Shown here: piece by piece, positions 24,601 to 38,210 of the stretch
Position numbering within the stretch: the first letter of the stretch is position 1
Layout of the letters: each line of letters opens with the position of its first letter
NCBI GenBank assembly: GCA_022225965.2
Contig: JAKJXP020000019.1
Location: 1-64,000 of the forward strand
Direction: 5' to 3'
Source of the DNA: Diatrype stigma
Lineage: Eukaryota > Ascomycota > Sordariomycetes > Xylariales > Diatrypaceae
Length of the DNA: 64,000 nucleotides
Translations under genes and position numbers: made by a program
Notes under the pieces: model-generated
What the model saw: only the letters and a program-made list of their open reading frames with translations
Told to the model about the DNA's origin: nothing
Databases searched by the model: none

Positions 24601-25014
24601 GAATGGCCGCAACTAGTCGCGGATGACCAGATACCAGATTCCAGATGTCCAGATATCCAGATACGCGGACACAGATCTAACGGGATGGCGTGAAAACGAT
24701 AACGTGCTGTGAAGAGACGATAACGTGCAAACGTGGGAGAAAGAAAGCGGCTACTGACCTGTCTGCTGTTGGCTGCCCGCCTGTTGGTAATTCCTGGTGG
24801 GAGGCAATGACGCTGAGGGGGGGATGGGAATGCTGGCTTGGCCGGTCTTTGATGAATTCGGTGTTGGTATGGGCATGGGGCGAGCGCTAGTGGTTATAGC
24901 GCCAGTTGTTAAGGCTGGCACTGCTGGCGGCGGTCGCGTCGGTGGCCCTGCCATGGCTGCTAGTTCTTCAGGAGTCTCTTCTCCAGCGCTGGTCGACCCC
25001 CTGGCTGATCCCAT
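21645..25014 (-). CDS. HAL4/SAT4-type Ser/Thr protein kinase (two exons)
   Basis: Model: complement of 21645-24082 joined to 24759-25014; 897 residues. The large exon has no ATG before its low-complexity middle, so the start must lie upstream. A minus-strand frame starting ATG at 25014 ends at a strong donor (ACAG|GTCAGT) in phase 1, and the acceptor CCTAG at 24083 is in the matching phase. The intron would be 676 nt. The first 530 residues are Ser/Thr/Pro-rich and probably disordered. The kinase domain covers about 535-840: LGKGATSKV, VAVKEF, HRDIKLEN, DFGVSEVF, APEVIS. All catalytic motifs are intact. The C-terminal tail is short. Family: fungal Hal4/Hal5/NPR-type kinases, which in yeast regulate K+ uptake (Trk) and nutrient transporter stability at the plasma membrane; that role is inferred here by family only. 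Kinase identity is certain; the 5' exon is less so. Confidence 0.8.
24083..24758 (-). other. Proposed 676-nt 5' intron of the kinase gene
   Basis: Donor CAG|GTCAGT, acceptor TACCTAG, phase 1 on both sides. It is ten times longer than the other introns in this window. Alternative acceptors (TACTACAG, TGTTACAG) are close by but in phase 2. Confidence 0.55.
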
Positions 25015-28000
25015 TAGCGCCTTGCTTTGGCTCGTTTAGTTGGGTCCCCCCTAAGCAGTTAGCGGTAGGGGTAGCGGTACGAATAGCGGCAGGTATCGGT
25101 AGCTAGCGGGTCAACGGGTGATGTGATGGCCGCGGCGGCGCCGAGTGCCTATTCCCGATTGCAGGGTGCCCTAAGTTACCCTAAATGCCCTAAATGCCCT
25201 AACTGAGCGCTAGAGGTGGGAGGCTGTTCTGACTTCCTGGAAGTGGGAGCGTCGGTTCTGGGAACTTGGTACTTGGGAGCCTCTGCTCAAATTGTCCGAC
25301 TTCGATATAGGTCGCTTTCCTGCGGGCGTATGCAGCAGCGGGCGAACCTGCAGTTCCAGCGTTGCAGCAGACCTTCCAGCGTTGCAACGTCGCACCCTGT
25401 CACTAATAGGAAGACCTTGTCGCTATGAATACCTGCTGTAGGTAGCCAGGTAGCGCTGTAGGTGCCTAGTGGGTTTCGGTTCGGCGTAATTTGGTAGCGT
25501 CGGAGACGAGGGGGTGAGGGCGGGGATCGGTGCCTCGGCTGGTCTGGCTGATTGGTGGTGGTTGTGGTGGTGGGTGGCGTCGGTGGTTCGAGTGCCCGGT
25601 CTCTCGTTCCTTTCAACTTGGGCGCGACTTATCCAACGACTTAACACCACCAACGGACTGGTGATATATCGGTATTCGGAGGTTAGGGTAGATACGTAGG
25701 TCTGGTAGGCAGGTATCCTTCAGGTACTGGTGGTTCCTATATGGCTTATATGGCATACAGCACTGACCCCTTAAACGCCACACAAACCTCTGGCTATAGG
25801 ACAACGACCAGTCAAGTCACAGCCAGCAAGATCACCGGGATTCGCTGGGATTCGCCGGTTTCTGATAAGATTCCGGGTAAATTATAGATCCAACAGTACA
25901 GTTGCGTGCGTTCACGGTTTCCTGCGGCTCTGTTCTATTCGTTGCTTCCTTTCACGGCGGAGAGCAGCGGAGGTAGTAGTCGGTATCGATGGGCCGTCTG
26001 AGTCAACCATTCCCACTATCAGGACAGTATCAAGACCAGCTGGGTGGTGAGGATTTGAGATGCTGAGTAAAGGTTCTTTTCCGTATATAGGACGATGGTG
26101 AGGCTTGGTGAAAGGAGTAGTAAGTTAAGGAAGGTTTATTGGGGAGAGAGAAGAAATAATCGAGAAGGCTAAGAGATGACCGGGTGGGCTCGCTCTGCCC
26201 TTGGCGATGTAAATATCTGCGGTGCTGGTCACCGTCTTGGCAGGCGTCTTCTTCGAATGTTCGATGCAGCAACTGATTATGCCAGGCAACTACGGCTCTT
26301 TAGATATATGCAATGTCGTGCAGCAAGAGTTACGGCTTGACGAGAGCCAAGATCAAACTGAGTTGCTGTAGGATCTACTGCCAAGACGAGAGGAGAGTTA
26401 ATAAGAACTCAAGAGCCGGGGGCGATTCTGATATAAAACCCAGGAAAGACAGAAGTGGTACAAGACCGCGAGTATACTTCGTACCTATTTAGAAGTTAGT
26501 ATATTGTTGATCTTACTCTGGATAGGCGAGTCCTGGCGAAGAGGGGGGTGTCCCTACTACTCTAAGCTTGCAAGGGCCCAGTTGTAGGGGTGCTGCACCT
26601 GCGTCCCGATCCAGGTATGGCTGTTGATAGGGCACCCTTAAAACTTAGGATGGCGTTGGTTTATACGTACGATGGAGTCAAGAAGGGTGTGAGTGGGATG
26701 GGATAGCGTAGGGGCAGGCTTATGGGGAGTAAACGTGCAGGCCTGGTGGGCAATAAGGGTCTCTTATGCTTATTATTAAAGCCTAGGAAGATGCCCAAGT
26801 ATTCACTCGATGAGTAACTACGATGTGACACGAACTATAATACACTTTCTCCGAGTCCCAGTTCCCGTGCAGCGTCGAGCTTAGACAATATATAATAGCC
26901 AATATATAATAGCATCAGATACTTCATACGTAGGCGGTTATTGTGACATTCTGACTAACATTCTGACCTTGAGCCCAATATCTGCCTGCCAGTTTGAGAC
27001 GGCAGAAAAAAAAAACGGAACGGATTTCTCTCCATATCGAAAAGTGCGCAATTTAAAGAATGTGAGACCTCAGTGAATGGCTGGCACCGGCCCATCAATA
27101 TCCACATCATGAAGCTACGTATTTACGTATTATGTCGATGTGGATGTACTAGGCAAGGTAGCGTGTACCTTGGGTGGACTAACTACCACATAGTAATGAG
27201 CGCCGAGCTAATAACGTTTCTCACATTGTTGACGAAACGGGGGGGGGGGGATATGTGGAGGGCTCACTTATAAACAGTCCCACTGTCCACAGCATCACGT
27301 ACATATCTAAAAACTAGTGCTAGTAGCAGGTATTTTCTCCTTATCAAGATGGGGTCCCCAGCTTGCCCAGACTTGGCGAGACTTTACGTATCTCGTACAA
27401 ATCCCCGTAGGAATCGTGTTCTACGTAATTGGACGATTGTAAAGATTAGTTTAAAGAGCAGTTTAAACTACGTACTTATACTATACAGATTACTATACCG
27501 ATGGTGTCCTCCTGTGTATGATATTTGATGGTCCAGGAGAATCTTGTATGACGGATGGCAGATACAACCGAGAAAAAAGTCTGTTTACTGTAACTATACC
27601 TGCTCATTTATCACACCCTCTTTGAATGGGCCATAAACTCCCGAGTGTGAACTTGGGTAGCTCTGGCATATTATATGACTGGTTGATATGGTTGAGCAGT
27701 AACAGAAAAGAAGAGAAAGACGATAAGAAGAAAAAGAAAAAGCTACCGCTATACATACCAATACATACCAGTATGTATCTTGATATATGCAGGGCGTACG
27801 GACAGAACCCGCCCACCGTAACCTTACAGAAATTTACGTAGGATGTAGGTACGGTTGGTTCCACATGCAACGGGACCCTTAACGGCAGCTGCACGCACGT
27901 CTGGGTCGAGGCATGTTCCCAACGAGTATCTCCGTGTTGGTAGGGCGCTTACTGCATGCACAGCTAAAGTGCTGGATAGATTTACTGGAACAAGCAATAT

Positions 28001-31000
28001 AACGCACAGGATCGAGAGCTGCCGGCCTGCGAGAAAGCTAGCTAGACCGTGCGGCAGCCATACGCACGAGTAAGTCGTCCGTAAACAACCTGAAATGCCA
28101 TGTACCTAGCTTAGGTCTAGTTAGTACAATACATAGGGAGATACATGGGAGATTCATAGGGAGATATGCCAGTTTTAGTAATAGGATGCAGTAAACATAA
28201 ACAGGTGTGTATGAAATCCCCGTGGAGTGAGTCCCGTATTTTGCTATGATTCTGCTATGAGGTAACTAGCATTAGCAGGATTGGCATTGGCTTATTTTAC
28301 AGGAAGTCCCGGCAAATCATCAATCAGAGAATTAATCGAGGGAATCTCTAACAAGCGCCTATCGAAGAAGGCCCTTTGTCCGGGTCTTGGGCCGAGTCTC
28401 AACTGAACCTACCCAACTCTGATCTAGCTGTCTAGGCGCTGTCTATAGTGTCTAGGCACTAATAACTAGGGACCACTGACAGTCTGAGCCAAGTCAGCGA
28501 GCAAATTTCGGTGGTGGGGAGCACAAGGTAACTCTTTATCGTTGTTCGACTGGCTTTGCCATGCTTTATCTCAGACAAATACCAAGATCGAATAATACGG
28601 AATAGTCGTATGTGTCATGCGCAGATCCGTATACGTGGAATATAGCCAGGCAGTGAAGGCGGCTCTGTCCTTGGCTGTTGACGATAAGGAGTTTGATCGC
28701 CGTTGAGATCTGTGCGACGAGGCTGCTTAGTTCCAACTTCCATGTACGAATACTGACGAAGTACGAAGTAGTTATCCCGACTTCGCTGTTTCCCAAAGCC
28801 AAGCAGCCCAAGGTTTCCCAAGGTTCAGGTTGCCTAGGATTTGCCGCGCCTACGGATGATCGCCAGTCCCAAGAGTCCCAAGACTTCCAAGACATCCAAG
28901 AATCCCCAAGGAATGCCACGGCTTGACTATCCATAGTACGAAGAGACGGTCTCACATCATAGGAAGCCATTGAAAAGCAAGGAATACCTCAACAGGTAGG
29001 TCTCCAAGGCCTCTCCAACTGATTAGCAGCACTCTTTATGCACCCAAGCCTGCTCATCTACTATTATAAGTAGAACTACCTATGTATTCTTGGTATTGCA
29101 CTGAAGGAATCTGAGTATTCCTGTTCAATCACCGATCTGAAGTTGATCTTAAGGGGCGGCGCATTTTCTTTACATGCAGCTATGGTTGCGGCGGCGGTGC
29201 AGATACGTCATTAGTCTTGGATGTGCAGCGCTGTTAAAGATCGTGTATTAGGGGTATTCACTGAACGGTAGCACTGGCTGCCCAACGATGCAATCCCGGG
29301 CATCTAACGGCAAACTTCGGAAGGATTAGCAGGCAGTTCCTGGCCCTGTTTGAGGTTTCATCTGCTTGGGCTTCTGAGGTAACCGGGACAGCTTCCATCG
29401 GCGGCGGAAAATGCGTCATATCTACGACGAAGGGGGGTAAGGCTCCATTGTTTCGGGCCAGTCGCCGGCGGTCTCACAAGCTCGAGGCTTCGGAACAGAA
29501 GCCGGCGAGCGGGAGATGCTTCCATGCCATGACATATGCCATTCCGCGGAGTAGCAGACCAGGCATCCAAAATCTGCTACGCAGCCAAACTATACTCGCT
29601 ACGCTCTCTGCCTAGTCACTGGCCGTGTAGAAAAAAGGAGGGGGGTCCAGAAGGCCTGGAATGACCCGACAACCATTTGTTTAACTACGCGTTGTGAACC
29701 TCCCCTGGTCGGACAAACTGCCAGCCCTTTATATATATTCATATGCGTCCCAGGCTTGGCTTTGGAATCAGCCGGCTTGGAACCTGAACACAACCCTTCA
29801 GAACCTTCAGCTTCTCATTGCCCTTCTGTACGACAATGCACTCACTGGACTATTGCGTAGCAACGGAGAAGCCACTCGTGTCTTTCCCATCACGCCGAGC
29901 CTTTTGTGCCGAAGCGATAAACTGATCATCGGAAATAAGGCAGTAATAACTAGCTTGACGCGCGCCTGTGATCGCAATCATGATGTGGTCTTTCCCCACC
30001 AGGGGAGGGACAACACAGGGCAAAGGCCAGGCATGTATGGTTGTTAACACATGGCCGCAGGTGTCCATCGTCTTGGTACGTTGATCGCAAGCAACTGGCA
30101 AGCCAATCCAAGCTTCTATGTTTGGCATCTTGGCTCAATTAGCACGTACGTACTGTGCAACATCGTATAGTAAGTCTCTGAAATACAGTAGTCCAGAACG
30201 TCTACCCATCGCAGAGATCATTATCAAAATGGCAGGTTGACGAAGTGCCAAGAACCGAGATCAGAGTCCCAAGTCCTCCGGGTGCCTAGGGGGTTTTGGT
30301 ATGTCTTCGATCTATTTCAGGGGTTGCCAACATACATCCAAAGGCTACCTTAGCAGCTACAACCCGAACCCGGTGAACATCGATATATGGCGGTATTGTC
30401 TGTCCTGTCTTGCTTTGGGTTAGCATGACTTACCATGTGACCATATGTAGGCAGTCTGTCGAGATGTTTCAGCAAGTTCTGCATCTCGATGTCCGTTCAA
30501 CAACGCCGAACTCAGGTGCTCCAGCTCCGATAAAGCCCCGATGGCTTCAAGACTCTGCCGCTCCAGAACGCATGGCATGGTGATCCAGTTCACGGTGCAT
30601 ATATGCGGCATACCAGCCTATGTAATAACTATTGCCTCTATCGCACTCGGACTCGCAAGTTGGAAGAGCGATACAAGGCTTGGCCCAGGTTGTACTACGC
30701 AGATAGCCCAACACAGGTGCTTGCGTCTACTGCCATTTACTGCCATCAGAAATGATCTGCGCTCGCTACTACCCACGTTTGGCCGCTATGCTATATTTAC
30801 ACTTGCCTGGCCTAGCCATAAAGCATCTATAAATGCTTACATGTGTACGAAAAGTTATATGTATGTAGAAACATCCTTGACCGCATGGCATGCGGGAGCG
30901 ACAGCAGGATCCTCGTAAATCGTAAAGACGGCGATGTGATGCGTTGCTGTGTATTTGTATTTCACACAGCTTGGCACGCGAAATTTCTGATCTCTTGACC

Positions 31001-34000
31001 TTGGCTCCCACATCTTCCCCAAGGAGTCAAGGGCGCTTCTCGAGCGCAAGCCGCTCCCCAAGATCTTGGCAAGACCTCATCTGCTATTTTCGTTAGGAGC
31101 TCTGGCTTCGCTCGAGAAGTCAGATCAAAGTGCGCGCGTTCGCATTCGGACTTACTGTAGCGAAGGGAACGAACAGGGGAACTCGGTTTCTTCCCCACGA
31201 CCCACGATGACGAGGTCGGCTCAATCCAAATTGGCATCCCGCCACGCCCGCCGCCCGCAAAATTCGATGATGACTACTACGTATATGGCGTCCAAGCGAC
31301 CCAATCCAGCGTTCACGTTACACAGTACAGTGAAGAGCACGTCCCCTCCCCCACGCATTTGGGGGCATGGAAGTTCCCGTTCAGGATTGGTTCATTCCAT
31401 CCTGCATCTGTCCCAAAACGGAGCCCTCTCCCTTGTAGCTAAGCCTTGTCATCATGTACGTGGAGGAGTCTTTACCATCGCGTGACCTCGAACCGCAGTT
31501 ACTCCTGCATTAGCTGGAGAACAGAACATGGGAACATGGGAACATGGAAGACATGGGGATAAAGGGGCCCCATCTGAATCTCTGATTGATGCGCACCAAG
31601 CCGTCTTGGCTCCCGAGATGGGAATGAGCATTCGCAAGAGCGATACACGTACGCGCATATTTCCCTGCCGGGGCTGCGGGCCTAACCTAACAGATAGATG
31701 GCCAAGCCCAAGAAGCGAGGACCGCTATCCCATTTGTGAGAGGCTCGGCGTGTATGGCAAAATGAACAAGGCAATCAGAATCAGCTCTTGCGGCTCTTGG
31801 CTGAACACGGGATCGGCAGGGTGTCTGTCAACGACATTAGCCTTGTGTGGCCCGCGTCGCCCAGCCCAGCAGCAGCTCCCGTTTCGCCGGTGGCTGTCAT
31901 ATATACTTTTACTCGCAATCCTCCTGCGGCGTCCTTCATTCCAAATTGGCAACTCGGTGTTCACAGCCGTCATCTACTGCGCGACTTGGCGCTCACAACA
32001 GTATAGGAAACGGTTTCCCTGTCTTATTAGACGGAACCACCAAATCGGTGAAAGGGTGAGAGCAGGTGAGAGCAATCTACATAGGCTAAGCGCCCTTCGC
32101 CAGCACAGCAGTCATGGGTGAAACGTCCTGAACCTGAATCATGGCTCGGCTACCTAGTACCAACTACATACTTCGTACATACGTCTATACAGCTGTACTT
32201 GTTTCCGTGTTATTGTTATGACGGCGATGTTGCAATGCAGAGCTGATGACTGGATGAGATCCTGGGGATTATCTGATTCTGTTACCAAATGGATCTGACT
32301 GGCGGTGAATAAGCTTTTTTCTTATGAGGATCCCCGTCAAGGGCAAGGCACCACGCCTCACCCGCAGCGACGCTTGATGATGATGCCCCTTGGTTTGGGT
32401 CGGGGGATTGCCGTACACGTTACTTAGCGTCGGTCGGTTCGCCCAATTCAAGCAAGGCCCTACACACGGAACACGTACGGACTTCCAATGCCAGGAGAAG
32501 ATTCCCGTAGCGCCGTGCGCCGTGTGCCGTGCGCAAGGCAGGACAGGATCGGACCGCGAGCGTCCCACTTGTCAAGGCCCCGGCGGCGACGAGGGTCCGC
32601 GTCCTCTTCTCCAGGTTTTCCCCACGCTAATAATACCAAATCCATGTCTAGCTGGTCGTGTGCCCGCCTGCCTTGCCCTGTCCTGCCTTGCCTCACTTTG
32701 TTATTACCAATCTCGCCTCGACATTCAATCATTTGTCGCGAAAGGGGAGAAGTTTCCGATTGGGATTTATGCAGAACGGTTTCAAGTCGCCAAACGCCCT
32801 GAGTTATTACATTGTTCTCTTGGCCCTATCTCCGCTGGCTACTGGCTTCTTCAAATGTTCCCTATCCTAGACACAAGCCAGCCAAGACGGGTGTCGAACG
32901 GCATTTACCGCCCCGAAGCAGAATAAGCAAGATCGAAGTTTCCCCATGTACGGGGAAACCCCAGAGTCTACGCGCCAAGTCAGATCTTCGGACAACACTG
33001 AACATTGATCGAAGAGCCAGACGTCCCTGGACGGGAGGCTTCACTACGCCGCACAGCTGCAGTGCCACGTATTGGCATAGCTGGGCTATGGGATTGTTAC
33101 TAGTACTCCATTCACTGACCAAAGGAACATACCAAGGGACGAAGAAATACCTCACGGCTGTGGCGTTCTTGGGTGCTTTTCTAGCTTCCCGTCTCATTGA
33201 AATTGATGATGGAGTCGTCCACGAGATGAGTGTTGCTTCGCATGCTATCTGTCTCTCGTTCGTGTATCGGTCACAGAAGCAACGACAGAGGTACTTGGCT
33301 CATCAGCCGATGCCGTACGTACGGAACAGGATATGACAGGACTCACTCAAGATGTTGCGTTTGTATTGTTCGTCTTCCCTGCCAGGCCAGCCTCCAGATG
33401 GCCTAAGAGGGATGGCAAACACACGCCAACGTTTGCCAACCGATCCTTCACGTCTTGCCAAGAGGCAATTGCCGTCCCTGCCAAGCAGTCGATGACTCGC
33501 AGAGATCGACTTTCAGAAAAGGCTTCGTGTCGGACCGACATCACTTGGCAGTACCTGCTTAAGACACGTCGTTAATGTGTTATTCTTGGCGATTTCGAAT
33601 GTAGAAGAGACATATTAACTTATCTCGCCCTCCCTTTCTTGACATCGTGAGCAGCGAATGCGCCTTGAGCAACTGATTTGTCTTTAGTTGCAAGACAGGT
33701 AGATGATTTACACTCTTCATACTATGGTTATACTGTGACTATTTGCTCCCCAAGTGCTCTAGCTACTACCTAGTTATGATATACATCAGTGACTTCGCGA
33801 GTTTGCTCTTCCGCTGAACTCAACCGGTCGTCGGAGGGGGTGGAACGAAGTACGACTATGCCAAGGAGAGGAGAAGGCAGCATTCGCGCATTGCACAGCA
33901 GCATGTTCTGTGTTCATGGCCATGTATGTGAGTTTGGGAGCGTAGTACGATGCACCCATTGCTTGCCACCACCCACTTAGACTAGGACGTGCCACATTCC

Positions 34001-37000
34001 GGGCAAACAAGTCTTCCTGCCAAGAACACTCGGCGTCCCTCCGCTGCAACGCAACCTCCATTCGGACTTTTGCGACCTGGGCAAAGTGAGCGAGCGAATT
34101 GCATCCGTTGTCCGATGCTTCCCATGCGAGATGAAAAGGAGAAAGGGGAGAATGCCGAACAAATGACTCGTCGACGCAGCTCATGTGTGAGCAGAGCTCC
34201 TCTGGCCCGCGCCTCTGGCCCGCACCTCTGGCCCGCGCCTGTGCCTGTGAACCAACCTGGCCCGGATAGGGAAACGAGGAAGGGCTTGCCAAGCCGTCTT
34301 TCGGGACACATTCGAATCATCCTCGTGACGCCCAGTCTAATATAACTCCTGCGCTGGCCGGCCGGCCGGCCGAGTTTGACTGACTGACTGATCGTGCGGA
34401 CTTTCCTGCGTGTTTCATCTTCTCTGTCGTCCTCGGTCACCGCAACGAACACCTTGGACTGAACTGTCATGTTCTACGAGCCAACGTCGACGCAAGCCAT
34501 GAGGTACATAGGGAACGACCCCTCCCTCTTGCGTACCTAACCTACATACCTAGGCATCTACCCAATGGCTGTCTTTACCTAGCTACCCCTTATGTAGTCG
34601 GGCGACGGGAAGGGGAAAGGGGGGAGAGGGCCACCGGTACCCGAGACACGGACTGCAACCCCTGCTGCCGCGGCTGCTGCTTTTACAACCACCGTCTTCC
34701 GAGTCAGAATGATATGAGCGCCGCTGATGTCTTCCGTGCAGAAACTCGGGGTACCCAATTAACTGGGTGTTGCGCTAAATAGAAAAGGCCAGAAACGGGG
34801 GAAGGCTAAACGAACAGAACTGAACTGAATTGAGTTGAAAGCAAGCCAGGTGATCTTCCAAATCCAATGACACCAGTAGATGTGCCGAGTGCCCATCGTT
34901 GGAAACGTTTCCATGTATCGCATTCAAGGAGAGAGGCACGGTGGGTGGCTGAGCCTGCAGCGACCGTTACTTCTTTTCCTTAATTCACCGTTCCCGTCCT
35001 CGGCCGAGCTCGGTCGGGGGGTTTCCTGTGCCTTTTTGTCAGACAGGCAGGCTCGTGGCATATAGTAGCTGAAGGAGGGTACGATCTTCACGGCGTGCAG
35101 AGAGTTTCTTGCCCGCGACGATCGTAACGGAGAGCCTCTCCTGTTCGGCCTGCTCTTGTTGACACATGTCGCTGGTACACAAAGATACCTTCGCTTTAGA
35201 AGGGCCCCTCCTCAATTCTCAACATTTATTGCATACATATATGCGTGCGTGCGTACGTACGCGCGGTGCGTGCATGTTCGCGGCGTGTCGATAGTAAAGA
35301 CGTCGGCGCCAACTGATCGAGGTCGCCGTTTTCATCGCCAGCTTACGCAGATCGATGCTGGGCCCGCGCGCGCGGATCGACGAGCCTTGCGGTTGCGTAG
35401 GCGAACGCGTAACAAGCTTCGTTGTAGGAAGCATGCGTACCTAGCTTGGCATGATTATAGATATGCTTGGCAAGCAGGCTGGCGCTTGGCCGTTCAAGAA
35501 CTTCGAGAGAACCTCTCCCTCTCTCACCTCCCCCACCCTCCATCTCATAAATGATTAGTATCGGTTCCCGTACGTGATACAGACCTACTCTACGATTGTT
35601 GGAGAAACGGTAAGAATCGGCAATAGACGATGCATCAATGACGACACCTTGGCGGTCTGGCCTACAGACCGTTTCTCGCGAGCCGAAAGCACATGTGCTG
35701 CGCCAGTGGTGCTTCGTCAGCCTTATTCGGCCACTCGAGTACGATCAATTCTGAAGCACGGTAGCTCCAAGCAGATGGAATGGCCCACGCTTGAATAGCC
35801 CCAAAACAATGGGGGGTGTGACATGCTGCCTAGCTGCCGTCTTGGTGAAGACGGGATACGAAGAAGCATTGATAGAGGGGTTGGAAGCTCAAACTGTGAG
35901 GTTAGTCTGTACATGTGTTCGACATCCCCGACATATTCATACGCTGTAAGGTATCCTGACACCTTTGCGTGAAGCTAGCCTTCAGGAGCCTCGGCGTCAT
36001 GTCAAGATCAAAAGGGGTATAACAGGAGGGGAAATTAACCTAGGTCAAACTAGAAAGGGGAGAGGTATAACAGAAGATGAGATGGTAAGTAGGTATCACA
36101 AGGCCAAGTATGTCACTTATCCTGGCTTGTGTAGGGTAGGTATAACCTACAGCCATGACATTGACGGGAATTCTGGATCCTCTTTCCGGTTGACCTGCCC
36201 TCTCGGCGAAAAGGGGCAATAAACCTTCGAAATAGAACGACATACTAACCACAGCGTAGTCGAACATTAGATGATTGATCGTTTGATTTGGTATCATGTA
36301 CACAAATCTTGGTCGAAAAACATCCGTCACTGACTGATGAACTAGAAGGGCCCCATCACCCCCTACGCTGTTGAGTAAAGGGGTGGCAATGATATAGAGG
36401 GTAGCCAGCCGTAGAAGAGTCGAACGACACATGACAATAACTCAGTCTACCTCTATATACCTAGCTGTAGGTATACTGCACGGTACGGAAAGTCCAAAGG
36501 GGCCACCAGCGATGATCAGGAACTTGGAAAGGAATAGTTTGATGTGGAAGAAGCTTTGAGTCAACACCGAATTCCTCCCACACGACGTGAACTCTTCACG
36601 CTATACTACATAGATGCTTATGTTACTCTTTCATCCGTCCCATATTAGCAGTGGTATTATGGTAACCAGGCTATTAACAAACTGCTCGGCGAAATCGTTT
36701 GCGATCCAAACCCGCTAGGTGCATTCACGGTGAAGCAGCTCCCTCAAGTCATTGCCCGGGCCACCGAAGTGAACAGTAAGGCGAGGATTCAGATGTACGC
36801 AAAGTACAAGAGTCCAGTGACATTTTTCTTCCTCGTACAGCTAAAACCCCATTCGAAGGCTGATGCCTCGTATCACCGGAGAGGTACGAGAAACAACCCC
36901 TTGCCTTTGCTGCGTTGCAACGGGTTGGTTTACGTTCGGTAAAGCGGTGTGTGCAAAGGATTCAAAGTTGTCAGGCTGCTCATGAGGAGCGCCTCTCTAT

Positions 37001-37444
37001 CTGGGCTGAATACACATGTGTCTTTAAGTTCTGGATACTCCCTGTTTGGGGGACTAGGTTCACCTTCTCGGCATTCTTGCCAACATCTCAACTTCTCTTA
37101 TAAGTTTGCTAGCCCATCCCTGGCTCTTAAAGGGAACGACATGTACGAAGTTTCGAGGCTCTCAACCGTGCGGTCCTCGGATTCAAGTATCGTGATCATG
37201 TTTTGGTGAAATCTGAGTCCACCAACAGGAGTACCAATGAATATTGGTAAATATTCTGTGACTAGTCATGGCAGAGATCCTTGTAAGAAGCTAATGCCAT
37301 AGAAATGACAGGAACTCAAAGACCTTGAAAGGATATTTGATACTATTTTGATCGCAAATAGTATGCACAAACGCGATTCAACTATCCTCGACCATTTCCG
37401 GAACCCATTCCCTCGATGCCTGGCGGGTCGCGGTCATGGGGGAA
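25015..37444. other. 12.4-kb gene-poor region
   Basis: No gene I can support. The first kilobase is likely promoter and 5' UTR of the minus-strand kinase (short CCCTAA/ATGCCCTAA repeats at about 25168-25202). Many overlapping frames of 60-200 codons at 28566-33575 lack start context, splice partners and domains. Weak candidates are minus-strand frames 29850-30128 and 30420-30611 and an exon-like stretch at 36649-36942 preceded by an acceptor-like TTAG. Three 13-bp CTCTGGCCCGCGC units lie at 34200-34238 and GGCCGGCCGGCCGGCC is at about 34356. Composition is close to average, not RIP-like. Confidence 0.45.
34200..34238. repeat. Three 13-bp tandem units
   Basis: Three nearly exact copies of CTCTGGCCCGCGC (the second has A for G). 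Small minisatellite in gene-free DNA. Confidence 0.75.
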
Positions 37445-38210
37445 TTTGACTCCTATAAGATCAAGGGTGTCACTTACAATGTATGAACCCCCTATTGCCG
37501 TATCATAAGCAATCATTTTCTCGTTCAGGTTACACTGGCTTCTTTACCGCCAGATACTGATGGCTCGAGCCTCCAAGGGGCCAACAAGAACTCATCCAGC
37601 GCCGCTGGAACTTCTCGCCTTTGGAAGACCCGCCCCTGCCCAACATAACGTACAACTACAATGGGGCGGCCATCCCGGGCGCGTACCACGCCCCCATCCA
37701 GGAGGGGAGCACCACCACCATGTCACACTACAACAACGCATACCCTTGGGACGACAATTCTGGTGCGACCCGACGGAGCAGGGAAAGGACTGCGCGAAGG
37801 AGAAGCTCTGCGACCACCGCGGCATGGCGCATCACTGGTTATACCCTTGGGGCCGGTGCTGGCATACCTGACTGATTGCGGGGGCGACTGTCCCGAGGCG
37901 GGTCCAGCCGCCCTCTCGTGGCTCAAGATTGACGAGCGCGGCCTGTCGCCCGGTTACCCCGTTCGGCGACGACCACGGCTACTTCGAGAGCGACCTCCCC
38001 AACACGACCAGCGTGACAGCGGTAGACTGCGATGTGACGACCCGAAGAGTCAGAACAGCCGCAATGACCTGCTCCGCGCGGAGACCATCATAATTGGCCA
38101 GTACCCGCTCCAGTTTTACGCGGCACTGACGGGCAACGCTGACGGCACGGCCACGCCGGGCGCCGAGTACTTCGTCAAGTTCCCCGGGAGCGTATTCACC
38201 CGATGGTTTT
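37445..38210 (+). pseudogene. Broken AA9 lytic polysaccharide monooxygenase (LPMO)
   Basis: Family-like segments follow in order but in different frames. FDSYKIKGVTYN (37445-37480) is followed by a plausible intron (donor GTATGA, acceptor TTCAG at 37528), then GYTGFF...Y, TGA at 37558, and RRWNFSPLEDP with IPGAYHAPIQEG in one frame. DHRGMAHHWLYPWG is in a second frame, and GPVLAYLTDCGGDCPE, LSWLKIDERGL, DLLRAETIIIGQ and EYFVKFPG in a third. AA9 enzymes are secreted copper oxidases that cut cellulose using an N-terminal His, a second His before GPV, and a Tyr. The mature N-terminal His region (GGTCATGGG at about 37433) is out of frame with what follows, and no signal peptide can be joined. At least one stop and two or three frameshifts make it a pseudogene. 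Sequencing errors are a weaker explanation, given several independent breaks. Confidence 0.75.

Noticed and set aside
28566..33575. Several 100-200-codon frames as possible genes
   Set aside because: No start context, signal peptide, domain or consistent splice partners; many overlap on opposite strands.
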